Shown here: positions 31,788 through 44,200 of the stretch, piece after piece | How positions within the stretch are numbered: position 1 is the first letter of the stretch | How the letters are laid out: every line of letters begins with the position of its first letter | DNA from: Ditylenchus dipsaci | Lineage: Eukaryota; Nematoda; Chromadorea; Rhabditida; Anguinidae | NCBI GenBank assembly: GCA_004194705.1 | Contig: SADC01000962.1 | Coordinates: 1-64,000, forward strand | Direction: 5' to 3' | Length of the DNA stretch: 64,000 nt | Translations under genes and position numbers: made by a program | Notes under the pieces: model-generated | What the model saw: the letters and a program-made list of their open reading frames with translations, nothing else | What the model was told of the DNA's origin: nothing | The model's database searches: none

Positions 31788-33570
31788 CCGTATTTCATCT
31801 AATAAGACCACATGTGGGCTTGTTTTTCAAGCCTTCGGCGCCGTAAGCGTCGTCGAAAATTTTAAGGGGGGGGGGGCGGGACTTTTGACATCGACTGCTA
31901 ATTCACATACGCTTTTGTCGCATATTTTCTTTTCTCATCTCATATGTTTTACATCTTTTTGTAGCTGAAATCTTTTCTATTGATTGAGCGTCAAACCTTC
32001 CTATTTAAAAAAATTTTTTTAGGAAGTCACAACAAGTTTGAGGTAAAAAACCATGTTTTTACTCGTCCTTTTACCACTTTTTTACATCACACTTGTGTGA
32101 CTTCATGAAAAATTATTTTTAATTAGGTGTTTGACCACTCAATCGATAAAGAAAAATCTCAGCTACAAAATGATGTAAAAAGATCTGAGATAAGAAAACG
32201 AAATGTGGAAAAAGTGTTTTATGAAGTTTAGTAATAGTCGATGTCAAAAGTAGCCCTAAAAGTCACCAACACAACCCCCCTCCCCCCGGATTTCAAAATA
32301 TTTCCTAATGATTAAAGTTCTGTACGACTTCAGCTTGGTTTCTCTCCAAACAAATTTATTCAAAAGATCATCCAGCGATCATAATCTTTTCGAAGTTGTT
32401 TTTTTTATTCCTTTCCTTTCTATACAAACTGTACTTCAATGTTTCCACGTTTTTCTAAGGTATGCGGTTTTTTCAATCAATGTATGCTTATGATAGCATG
32501 TGCTTATTGAGGCTAGGGGAAACTTGCCAAAAACGAAATTTGCCAAATACGAAATTTGCCAAAACGAAATTTGCCAAAACGAAATTTGCCAAATCGAAAT
32601 GCGCCAAAACGAAATATGCCAAAACGAAAATTTGCCGAAACGAAATTTGGCGGACGAACCAACAGGGGGACCAAGGCGATTTTTACGTTTTTTCGAAATT
32701 TTCGAGACTGTGTCCTAACCACCTAAAACCACCCCAAACAACCAAAAACCACCTAAAACAGCAAAAACCAGCCAAAATCACATGAAAAACAACCAAAAAA
32801 CCCTAACCACCCGAACCATCCAAAACTACACCAAACAAAAATTTTGCGGAATTTGAATTTTTAGTCTGAACCAACCAAACCAACTGGTCGTCCACTTGGA
32901 TCAAAAATATTTTTTTACGTTTTTGGGTTCTGAAACCAGTTTCTAGACTAATTCGTGCACGCTTAACATGGTTTGACAATGGCAAAATGCCGTTTTCTCA
33001 GTTATTTCTTGATTTTCGGCAAATAATTGATTTTACCAAAATCATATTCCCCAAAACTCAAAAATTTCTTTATAAAACGTGATTTTACCACTTTCAAACC
33101 ATGTTCAGCGTGCACGAATTTGTCCAGAAAATGGGTTTTGGAACCCAAAAACGTAAAAAAAATTTTTGATCCAAGTCGACGACACTTTGGTTTGGCTGGT
33201 TCAGACTAAAAATTTAAATTAAATTTATAAATTTAAATTTTTGTTTGGTGAAGTTTTGAATGGTTTCTGGTGGTTTTGGTTTCTGGTGGTTCGGTGTGAT
33301 TTTGGGGGGTTTTGGGTGATTTTGGATGGCTTTCGCTGGTTTGAGGTGTTTTAGGTGGTTAGGACACAATTTCGAAAATTTTGAAAAAACATAAAAACTG
33401 CCTTGGTCCCCCCTGTTGGTTCGTTGGCAAATTTCGTATTGGCATATTTCGTTTTGGCGCATTTCGATTTGGCAAATTCCGTTTTGGCAAAACATACGTT
33501 GGCAAATTTCGTATTTGGCAAGTTTCCCCTAGCCTTATTGCAGCATGTGGTCTTATTAGAGGAAATACGG
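31788..33570. mobile_element. CCGTAT-ended element hosting a foldback
   Basis: CCGTATTTCATCTAATAAG on the left and CTTATTAGAGGAAATACGG on the right, TA on both sides. GACCACATG sits just inside each end. Most of its length is the foldback at 32510-33533. Confidence 0.75.
32510..33533. mobile_element. foldback element, GCCAAAACGAAATTT word
   Basis: Seven TTTGCCAAAACGAAA words lie between GGCTAGGGGAAACTTGCC and its exact inverse at the right. The direct repeat CTTATTG flanks it (32503-32509, 33534-33540). The inner arms have ACCACCTAAAACAGC-type runs and the GGTCGTCCACTTGGATC module. Confidence 0.75.
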
Positions 33571-33573
33571 TAT

Positions 33574-34220
33574 TCGCTAAAAAATACAGAAAGAACAAGA
33601 GGCTTAATTAAAAATATAGAAACCATTTTCACAAAATGTTTATCTTTTTCAAAAACCATTGCTTTTGCTTAAAATTTGGAAAAGTATTTTTCCGATTAAC
33701 TAGAATAAACAATTTTTTTGCCAAAAAGATTATTAAGTGAGTGTGCTAGAGTGGAACAAAATGTATTAGAATTCTATTAATGTTGGTATGAAGACGAACC
33801 CAGAACAAGATTGAATAGACGCAAGCATGCTACACTTGTCAATAAAACCAAGCCTCGATCAAAATTTTTGATTCAAAAATAAACTTTTATTAAATCCGGG
33901 TTTTGCTTTATAAAGATGAAAAGTCTCTAAAAAGCAGTTGGCGAAGTTGGAAGCCTTGCAATTTTCTGACAGAGATTCATAAATTAGAAATCCAATTTTA
34001 AGGTAAAAAATTTCGAAACTAGCAAAGCTTTACTCTAAAGCACATAAGCTAATATGCTCATTTTATCCAAATAATTTAAATTAGAGGACTTCAGCAGGAA
34101 GTTGCCAAATTAGATCGGATTTGTATTCAAAAAATTTTAAAAATACTAATTGTATTTATTCTGTTAGAAAAAATTCAATCAAATTTTTTTGCTTCTATGT
34201 CCAAAATGCAATTAAGCATG
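33574..34220. other. intergenic, nothing recognised
   Basis: AT-rich sequence with no ORF, repeat or RNA gene that I can support. Confidence 0.4.
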
Positions 34221-34221
34221 T

Positions 34222-34745
34222 CCAGCTCCCCCCTAGCTTCAGTCCCAGAAGGTAAGCTTCTATTAAAGAATAAGCTTCTTTTAGAATAAATATAGAAAGC
34301 TCTATAAAATCCTTACCCAAAGTAGACAAACTTGCCGCACCTTCTTTTCTTATTAAATCCTTGATGTTTTAATAGTGTTGGGCGCTGCGAAATTCGAGAA
34401 CATCACTTTTAGCTGATTTTTCGGTGTTAAAGTAATACCAAAGCGAAAATCTGTTTTCATTTTTGGAATAATATTCTGTGATTGCGTAGAGGGTTGCTTA
34501 AATTTTCTCTCAAGAGCTTAGGAGCAAAAAAAGATTTTCGAGAAAATTTAGATAGCTGTTTTCGGAAAATTCTGTTTTAACTGCAGGAAATCTGTTACTA
34601 CTAAAAGATACATTATTAAAAGTTGCCTGTAAAAGATGTAAACAGAATATTTACTTCTTTTATTTTTTCAGTTAAAATAGCTCCCAAAGTTGGTGCATGA
34701 CGTAAAAATGGGTCAACCCATTGACTGAAGCTAGGGGGGAGCTGG
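34222..34745. repeat. inverted-repeat element, CCAGCTCCCCCCTAGC ends
   Basis: CCAGCTCCCCCCTAGCTTCA is mirrored by TGAAGCTAGGGGGGAGCTGG, with GCATG outside both ends. The class is undetermined. Confidence 0.55.
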
Positions 34746-35510
34746 ATCATGCTCTGAAAAATCAATATCTCAAATAGGGTCGTTCGAATGGCCAATTGGC
34801 AAGGACCACTGGCCGACCAATTGGACAACACTGCTTTCGGGCATTCTAAAATAGTTTTATACGAGTAAATTTATATGCGTTATAATCTTATGCTCGTTAT
34901 ACAATAAACTTTAAAAAAATCCTGAAAAATCTAGAGTAAGCAAAATTTTACTCAATACTCAAATGAGAACAAAAACCTGGCAAAACTTGCAAAATTAATT
35001 CTTCAGTTTAAAATTCTAAACTGCAATTATAACTGTTAGCACGCAATTAGTCCACATATTTCCCCCTTCAATCCAACCACTGACCGCCACACAATGGTCA
35101 TTATTATTAGGAAAGAAAGGGCAAGAGACAAGAGAATTTCACTCCTTAGGGAATGCTGGATGACCACTGAATATCCACATACAACAGAGTCCTCTCCCTT
35201 ATGCAATAATAGCTGTGGTGTGGTGCTGCAATCCAGATAAAGAGTAGTCATAAACACCAACCAGCTGAAGACAATTGCACAATTAGCACCAATTTAGGAA
35301 AAATAAGCAATATAAGACTGAAATGTGGTGTCATTTTACATGCATTTGAGACACACACACAACCAAGATTTAAATGGTTTATCTAACAAAAATCGATTTC
35401 AAATAAGGTAATGGCGGCATATGCATTGAATTGACACGATAGAATATTTACTTTTTGATTTGGCCGGATTGACCGTCACCTGAAACAGAGAATGTGGTCG
35501 AGTGGTATAC
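34746..35510. other. intergenic, no gene recognised
   Basis: No feature is supportable. A minus-strand frame at 35036-35260 has no family resemblance. Confidence 0.35.
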
Positions 35511-35511
35511 C

Positions 35512-35667
35512 TATAAACTCTTTTAATATCCCATGGGGGGGGTTATTTTTCAACACTTGACAAATTTCAAAATTGTAAATCCGAAATGGCCCCAATACTG
35601 AAATCCTAGTCAAAAAATGAGAGGTGTGTGATTACTAGAGGGTGGGAGTTAATAGAGGTTGTACGGT
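35512..35667. mobile_element. CCGTA-type MITE, worn left end
   Basis: The right end is TTAATAGAGGTTGTACGG before TA; the left end, CTCTTTTAATATCCC, is degraded. The interior has the TGGCCCCAATACTGAAATCC segment typical of this family. Confidence 0.5.
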
Positions 35668-35672
35668 ATTAC

Positions 35673-35922
35673 CGGTGGAAGAAAAGTCCTTGCGGATTTT
35701 TCGAACAAATGTTTAGGCATGAAAACTATTTCAAATTTTTATCCAAATAGATCATTATGTAGCTCTATTCTTCCGCTTTAAAATGTGCTATTCTGGGCTA
35801 CATGATACTGAAAAGTTAAAGTAAAGACAAAATTTGAAATATTTAAGTTTGAAGTTTTTCGTGGCAAATTTAAGCTTTTAGAAAACCAATTCATATTATG
35901 CCAAGGACTTTTCTTCCACCCG
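35673..35922. repeat. palindrome, GGTGGAAGAAAAGTCCTTG ends
   Basis: GGTGGAAGAAAAGTCCTTG on the left and CAAGGACTTTTCTTCCACC on the right are exact inverses. The arms are partly preserved inward. Confidence 0.6.
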
Positions 35923-36984
35923 CTATTTTAGTTTGACAAATAAACACCAGGTTTGACCCCTAGGTAAGCTGCTTTGTATTATTTTTAATACAGTTGCCTC
36001 TCCATATAACATTAATTCTTCTAAACGAAGTTCTTGCAACATTTGAAATAGTCTGACAGGTAAAGTTTGTGCCAGTAAAACATGCCAGTAAAATTTTTCT
36101 GCATCGAAAAGTTTAAAAAATCGGCGGTGTTATACCAAAAGCTAGCTGTCAAAATTGAAAACTTCTCTGAAACGACTGGTTATGTAAAAAACCTTTGGAA
36201 TTTTTCTGCTATACGGAAGAAGCACGTTTGCGAAAAAAGCAGAAAATGGCTTAAATAGTCGTCGGATCCAAGGTTAGATCAGACTTGAGGGGGTGGTTTT
36301 TCCTCAAGCGACGATTGAGTTGATTTCAGTGAGCTTTAAGTATTTATCATCCTGTTGTGAGGGATTATTTAAAAAAGAGCACAAAGTCCTTGCTAGAGCA
36401 CCAACACGCAAGTATGGATCTGGGGATGAATGTATCGCTATACTTTTTGTTCTTAAAGACCGCTACTGCTACCCTGGCAACTAAAGACTGCTGGTTTTCC
36501 ATGTAAACACTACCCCAAATGGATGACTTTGCAAGTAAAACAGGAGTGCATATAAGTAATCGCAGCAGCAAACGGAACACCCACTATTTATCATCCTGTT
36601 GTGAGGGATTGTGATATTAAATAGTCAAAAATTTTCTAAAATTATACTAGGAATTATATAAAAACAGTCATTTTATATGCTCTATAAAAAAAATCAAGGG
36701 GCCACCTAGAAAAATTAGCAGTGTAGCCTTCGTCTGCGGGTTCTTTTCATTGTTTTGGAAAGCTCACATTCTAGCGCTTACGTTGAAACTAAATTTGATA
36801 TATTTGAACCGCAAGTCACTATTGTAAATCATTGCTTTTATTGAATTTAATGTCAAAGTGAGTGGCAGAATGTGAGCTTTTAAAAACACTGAAAACAATC
36901 CGAAAACAAAGTATTGGCAGAAAAGACGAGACACGAAAAACAAGATCATAGAAAATGCTACGCCGTTCAAGTTACGTTTTTCCA

Positions 36985-39015
36985 ATTTTTATTGGACAAA
37001 GCTTTTTTCTGGAGCAAAAAGACTTTTTTTGGGTCAAATTTTAGCTGGAGCAAAAAGACTTTTTTCTGGAGCAAAAAGACTTTTATTTGGCGCAAAAAGA
37101 CTTTTTTTTTGGGTCAAATATTTTTGGTTCAAAAAGACTTTTTTTTGGGTCAAAAATCTTTTTTTGGCCAAAAAGACTTTTGTTTGGGGCGAAAATACTT
37201 TTTTTTGGAGCAAATTGGCTTTTTTGGTGCAAATTTTTTTAGTTGTAATTCTGCATTCCCTTTTATTTTTCTAACGGGCGACGGTAAATTCATCTACAGT
37301 GAATTCATCTACAAGGTTCAAATCCCTGTAGAGGTGATCCATTTTATCAGAATGTTCGAATCCTAGTGGTCATGAATCATTTTGTATAGTCTTGGCACCT
37401 TAAAGGTCGAAACCCCAAATTTGGATGGGTATCTTCGGGTAGGTGGATCACCACCTAGACAACCTGAAAAAAGTTAATCAAATTAGAAAAAAAAGTTAGT
37501 CCTATCATACGTGAGATAATGTGAGAAATAATGTTTTATAGGACAAAGAGTGCAATTTTACCCATCCGGACCGTGAAACCTGGGCTTAGTACCCAGGGCT
37601 CAGGTGTATATCTACCTGAGCCCGTAGCTGGCTTGTAAAATTAAAGTTTGTTGAAAATCGAAAACAAATCATCTTTCCTCACCCAAAATTGTGTGGGTAA
37701 GTAGGTTCAACAGGATAAAAATTGCAAACCTCGCTACCCAAATTCCAAAACCCTGGGTGGATACCACATGGTCAGGGAGATATTCATCTAAATAAGAATT
37801 TTTTCAAAATCGAAAATAAACCACTTATTGTGATATAAAATCTTGTACAGAATTGGGTTTGATAATACTGAAATTGTTATTTTTGCCATCAAAATAAAAA
37901 AAAACATAGGATGGGCACATCCTGGCGAAGTGGACATCCACGTGGATGACCTGAAAAAGCAAAAGTTCGTCAACAACCGATCCTATCATGTACAAAAAGC
38001 TATGGGGAAACCTGTTTGACAGGACCAGAAGCGCATTTTTACCCACCCCAACCGCAGAACATGGGTAGGTACCACCTGGTCAGGTGGATATCCACCTGGA
38101 TGGTCTGAAGAATATTTTTTTTGAAATATATATAAGAAAAACCCCATTTTTCAGACTTAAATTTGTGAAAGTAATTGGATTTGTTATTACCTAAATTGAG
38201 ATTCCCCCTACGCGGAGCGAAATGCCTTGGGTATTCTTCGGTTAGGTGGATATCCACCTGGCTGCCCGATAAAAATGAAACTCCGCCAAAGTCAAAAACA
38301 ACCCACTTTTCTTGTGTGTGGAGTCATGTTTGACAGGTGGTACCCAGGTATAGGGGTCCGGGTGGCTACAAATGTATATTTGGTCCGGTCAAACAGAATT
38401 ACTAGCAAGGTTTTACATATGTCTAAAATAAAAATCTTTAAAATCTTAAAATAAAAATCTTTTTTAGGCCAGCCAGGTGGATATCCACATATCCGAAGGT
38501 AACCGCCTCGGATTCGGGTTTAGGGTTTCCCTGCAACTAAGGCCTTGCCTAAGTTTGTAAAAGGATTATAAAAGTGGCTTTAAGACACAGTTTCCAAATA
38601 TCGAGGCCTAATGAGTGTACTTGAAAAGTGTGCTTCCTATCGGATTCGAACATTCTGATAAAATGGATCACCTCCATAGGGATTTGAACCTTCTAGATGA
38701 ATTCACTTGTAGATGAATTTACTGTAGATGAATTTACTGTAGATGAATTTACCGTCGCCCGTTAGAAAAAAAAAGGGAATGCAGAATTACAACTAAAAAA
38801 AATTGCACCAAAAAAAAGCCAATTCGCTCCAAAAAAATTTTTGTCCCAAACAAAAGTCTTTTTGGCCCAAAAAAAGATTTTTTGACCCAAAAAAAGTCTT
38901 TTTGACCCAAAAAAAACTTTTTGCGCCAAATAAAAGTCTTTTTGCTCCAAAAAAGTCTTTTGCTCCAGAAAAAGTCTTTTCGCTCCAGAAAAAAGCTTTG
39001 TCCATTTTTATTTGC
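36985..39015. mobile_element. 2-kb foldback with GAGCAAAAAGACTTTTT and GATGAATTTAC words
   Basis: The outer arms carry about eight GCAAAAAGACTTTTTTTTGG words from GGACAAAGCTTTTTTCTGG to its inverse at 38985-39005. The inner arms start GGGCGACGGTAAATTCATC (37276), as in the 25049 element, with inverse at about 38760. The core has degenerate GTGGATATCCACCTGGATG words. No TSD was found. Long open frames in the arms are repeat artefacts. Confidence 0.65.
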
Positions 39016-41238
39016 GCCATCTTGTAGAGTGTCAGTTTCTGCATCGGAATTTACAGTTGGGACAGTCGGACCTGTAGGTGTTAAGTGAACTTGGAGATTT
39101 GGGACCAAATGAGGACCAAAAATTCAGAAATTGACCGGACAAAAAGCAATTTCGAAGCACCCTGTAATCTTTTATTCCTACCGACTCACAATATGGGTCC
39201 CTGACAGATTTTTAAATTTCGATCAGAGCCCTTTTAAAAACATGGAAACGCGCGAAATTTCACTTCATTTATAGCTCTTATTCACTCAATACTTTTCTCA
39301 AAAAAAAGTTCCTGCTATAAATTTCGTAAGTAAAAAGTTTTGGATGTAAAAAAACTTTAAAAATCTACTTGTCCGATTATTATTGTCCATTTCATGGTCT
39401 AATGAAGCACCATAGTTTTTTGACCTTTTCTGATTACTGAAAAAATATAACCAATTATAAAAACAGCTACAAAATAAGTAAATAGACCAATTATAGGCGT
39501 ATAATAGCCACTCTGTTGTTTAAAAAGCAAAGTGAAAATAAAGCAACCTCAGAAAAGAAGCAGCAGTAGAAAAGACAATGGCACAGCTTTATTTCATCGC
39601 CCACCATCAACCATCCCCACTCTTGGACTGCCAGCAGCCAAATAAGGGAAAGTTGTGTGGACTCTATTATACTCGCCAGTGAGACACATGGCTGTCTCCT
39701 TCACTTATTCATTGTGAAATGGCTGAAGCACCAAAAGTCTTGTCTTCTATTTTGCCGCAATGCCATATTCTCGTTGGGATGGACAGCCACCACTCCACCA
39801 GATATTTATGGGTGGTTAGAAGGGGGGGAGGGCTAGAGATACTAGGCAAATATGTCCTGCTTCGCCGCCTCCCAAACAAGTGTCTTGAAACATCGATTTT
39901 GTTTGGTGAGTAGCTGTGAGGCAGGCACATGCCTTTGAGCACAGAGCCATAGAAAACAAGCAATTTGGTTTTTTTCGGGTAAATTGGAAAATGACTGCTT
40001 ATTGGAGAGCGAATTCTTGTGCCGCTGTTTCTAATATCATCTTTCTTTTGTTGGCTTTCTCATGTTGAAATTTTATTGAGCAAAGTCTTTTGAGAAAAAA
40101 TGTATATTTGAGATGATACTTTTAGGATGCTAGGATTTTTGAAGGCAATCTAGCATTTTTTAAACTTCAGTTCTTCTTCCACAAATTTGCAAAATAAATC
40201 CCTGAAAATAACGCATATCGGGCGGTCATCAATTCAAAATGCGTTTTCGCAAATTTTTCATACTTTTAGCTCACTTAAACTTGAGCAGTCCCCCCCTCAG
40301 CCAAATCAGCTTGGGGGACCAAATCAATTTTTTTAAATTTACTGACTACATTATTCTTTTACCTGAGTCTTAGAAAGACATTCCGGCGCTACTGTAATAT
40401 AGCTCCCCAATAATTTTTAGGCTTAGGAATTAGGCTTTGGGCCGTCGGCATTAGACTCAGGGACAACACGTAACAATTTCACCACTTTTCAAAAAAATTA
40501 TGGTTTTTGGGGTATCTAAAAAATTATTGGGGTGGAGGTATATATTACAGTAGCTTTTGGGGGGGGGGGGTGTATATGACAGTAGCATCGACATTCCTTT
40601 AAATTTTCAAATCATTTATACACAAAAAAATTTGGTATGAAAAATTTCATAAAAATTGTCTTGGTACCCCAAGCTGTTTTGACTGGACGAGGGCTCAGAT
40701 TCCATTTATTAAAATTTTTTAACATCGTTGCTTTTTGTATTTTTATTAGCTCTCGTGTAGTGCGTAAAATATAGTTTCCATATGTACGTTTTTTATAAAT
40801 TTGTTTGCCGCCGCTCTCTTTTGTACTTGCGTGCTTACAGACTTTTTTCTTTCTTTGCGCTTGATATTGCTTGATCTCCGAACTTTTTATGCACTTTTAT
40901 AGCACCACAAATTCCGAGTTTTTCGATTATCTTCTTGGCGTCCAGCCTCATTCAATAAAGACCTTCAACCATTGATCCTAACTAGATCCTCGACTTCAGA
41001 AATTTTTCTTGTAGTTTTCTTCTTTTTCTTTTGACTGTACTTTTCGTACATTTTAGAGGGGTAATTGAAAAAATTATTTGATAACTCAGTTTTTTAGAAA
41101 AATATTCATCACTTCTCAGACCGATAATGACATCCTTCTATGAGTCCAAAACAAAGTTGGTTTGATTTTTCTAACAAATTTTTCCTTCAAACTACAAACC
41201 TCCGAAATTTAGTGGCCTAAATTTTGATCGCTTCGCAG
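39016..41238. other. upstream of ICA1, no exon identified
   Basis: The first coding exon of ICA1 should lie here or further left, because the exon at 41239 enters in mid-codon. I could not identify it. A plus frame at 39719-39913 (MAEAPKVLSS...) is possible but unsupported. Confidence 0.35.
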
Positions 41239-44200
41239 ATGATTTGCCGTCCTCCTCCACTTCCTCCCTCAATTCAGCTGAATCAGCCATAGCCAAAATG
41301 CGACAGCACTTTTGGACAGCCAAACAAGTGCTTCGACAAAAGGTGTTGAGAAAAAAGAAGACGATTTTCTGCTAGCTTCCGATGCTGATTTCGACACTAA
41401 ACTGTCTAGATACTTTTCTATCAGGAATACCACCCGTGAGATGTTGGCTGCTATAGAAGACTACCACCATTTTGTTAGTCAGTTGGTGGAGGAGGAAAAA
41501 AGCTTGGGGATTTCCTACAGGTGAGCCAAAATTATTTTTTGGTATATAGTTTGATCTTTGACTGTGAAAAATAGTTAACTGTAGAAAAGTCACCGTATTT
41601 TCTCTAATTTTATACCTTTCCGTCCAAAATCGTAAAATACATCAGAATTCTCTCGGGCGAGTTACCTATCACTTAGTATTTCGTGAGATGAGCTACAAAT
41701 AAGGGGTAATTTGCCTTAGGGAACTATTAAAAATGGGAGGTAGGCGGGAATCCGAATTTCCGGATTCTAACCGCGGCGAAAATCCCGAATTTCGGGAACT
41801 CAAAAATCGAAAGTTTTCATATACATTTTGGGATAAAGACAGGATAAAACAACAACGCTGTCTAACAAAGCCATCAAATGAGACAACTATCATTTACGCT
41901 AAAACAGGAATGCAAAATTAATAAGCTAGAGACACATAAAACATCAAACATTCTTTTTTTGAATAAATGATTTCGCGGCGAAAATACCAAATTTCCGGAT
42001 TTTCGCCGCGGTTAAAATCCGAAAATTCCGGATTTCCGCCTACCTCCGAAAAAATGGGGCAATTTGCCTTTGAGAAAAATTGAAAAAGTGGGTTAGAAAC
42101 ACAGTGCCAAGTCTATAATTGGAGAAAATATGGTAACTGTAAAGAATATTTAACTGTAAAAACTGCCCAAGTTACATACCGTATTTCTTTAATAATGACC
42201 CCGGGTCATTATTTCAACCCCTCAAAAATTCCGAAATTGTCAATCAAAAATGGCCTTAACTCTGAAATCCTAGTCAAAAATAAGGGGGGTCATTATTAGA
42301 GAGGGTCATTATTAGAGAAAATACGGTAAATATAACATATTTTTTGAGATGGAAGCCAATGGAGAGAAAGAACATCTGGGCAGGGTGATGAGAGTGAGTG
42401 CTGAGGGTTTGAAAGCAGTTTCCAAGCACAGGTTAACCATTTGACTATATCAATAATTGAATTTTGAAAAGCTTGCAGGCAGAAAACCATCAGACCACTC
42501 ATTCGACTGTACCATGACCTAGATGTATTCAATGAGAGAGCTGTGGCGGATTGTGCAAGCACAGTGGAGGCGGCTGAACGACTCAGGATGGAGTATAGAG
42601 GATCTTTGCTATGGATTAAAGATACTAGTCAAGAAGTGAGTATGTTTTGTAAGTAATTTTGATTAGAGTGGCCAGTTAGACCCAATTAGACTGGCCAGTA
42701 TTGGCCAAATTTTTGGAAATTTTGATTTTTTTCAAGTAAAAGTTCCGATTCATACGTGGATAACTTTTTGTAATCTTTATATACTGCTAGGACTGAGTAA
42801 GTGACACTGTTTTTGTTTCTTTTTGACTTTTCTCGAGCTAAAGTCGATGTGTTACGCTAACTTTGTTTGTAATCAGTGGAGCTGAGTATGCTCTTTCGAT
42901 TGTGATACCGTAAAGCATTGCGTCTCAAGTCGGTTTTCGACAATTTAGCGAGCTAAACATTGAAATCAGGCAAAGGCGGAACATGGAGCAGTACGAATTT
43001 ATATCTTTGTTGTCACGAGAAGAATCAAAAATTTATTAGTCAATTTGAAAATTTGAGAGCTGAATCGAATACACTTCTTTTGTTAGAATTCAGGTATCAT
43101 TCGCTGAAAAAAACCTGATACCCGACAGCCCCAAATCAACCCATAAGCATCCCAAACTACTTACCGCATAAAAGTCCCTTAAAGGCCTGACTCTTCCTAC
43201 TCGGTGGTCCCCCGCCAATTCAAAATTTTCCCTTGATCATTGGACTTCTGTACGGATTTTTCCGCTAGGTTTCTAACAAACTAAGCCTAAAATTTGATTT
43301 CAGGCCTAGTTTGTTAGAAACGTGGCGGAAAAATCCGCACAGAAGTCCAATGATCGAGGAAAATTTTTGAATTGGCGGGGGACCACGAGTAGGAAGAGGT
43401 CAGGCCCTTTAAAGGGCATGCCCACGCCAATAACTTTGATTTCAAATGTTTGAATTCCGGGCACCAGTTTTTCAGATGAAGACAAAATGAACTTGAAATA
43501 GTTTTCATATCAAAATTTTTTATGGTATCTTTCTAGTCGTCTCACAGTTTGTGATTCCATTTTTTCGTAACACTTTTTTCATGACATAGCTGAGTGTAAT
43601 ATGGTAAGCCAGTTAAAGATTAACTTGTGCTGTCTCGTTTGTTATTATTTTTTTGCAAGTAACCATCCGTTAAACTCATTTAGAAGCTCTTTCGTCAAGC
43701 GTAAAGCAAGATGCCACTCGGAAAGGATTTGTTTCAACCGACCAAGGAAGATGAGCTCAAGCGACACAAGCTCAAGCGACTCGTCCAGCATCCGAATTCG
43801 TTTTTTATGGTAAATTTTTATTATTTTTTATAAGCTTTTTAGTTTTAGTCAAAATTATTTGAGGATGTGAAGTGTCCCGGTTGCACCAAGATTACGACTA
43901 CCTTCAGCCATGCCTCTACCGTTGTCTCCTGCGTTGGATGTGGAACTGATATCTGTCAGCCTACTGGAGGAAAAGCGCGCCTGGCGGAAGGCTGCAAGTT
44001 CAGAAAGAAGACGTATTGAAGAGAGAATACATTTGATTCGACTGTTGTTAAAATAAGTTTCCTTATTGTCGGATTTTTTTCTGTATGTGTTCTCTGGCGC
44101 AGTAAAGTGACTTGTTGTTTGGATTTTGAAAATTTCGAATGATGTCGCGAGGAATGAATTTGTGGTTAGTCGAAGTGTAAAACTATGACAAACAGAGAAG

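Noticed and set aside
32462..32785. ORFs rich in NEIC or AKTKFAKT repeats
   Set aside because: They are frames of the GCCAAAACGAAATTT array.
36914..37366. 150-residue ORF as a gene
   Set aside because: It is the translation of GCAAAAAGACTTTTTT words (repeated KKTFFW). Its complement at 38749-39108 does the same.
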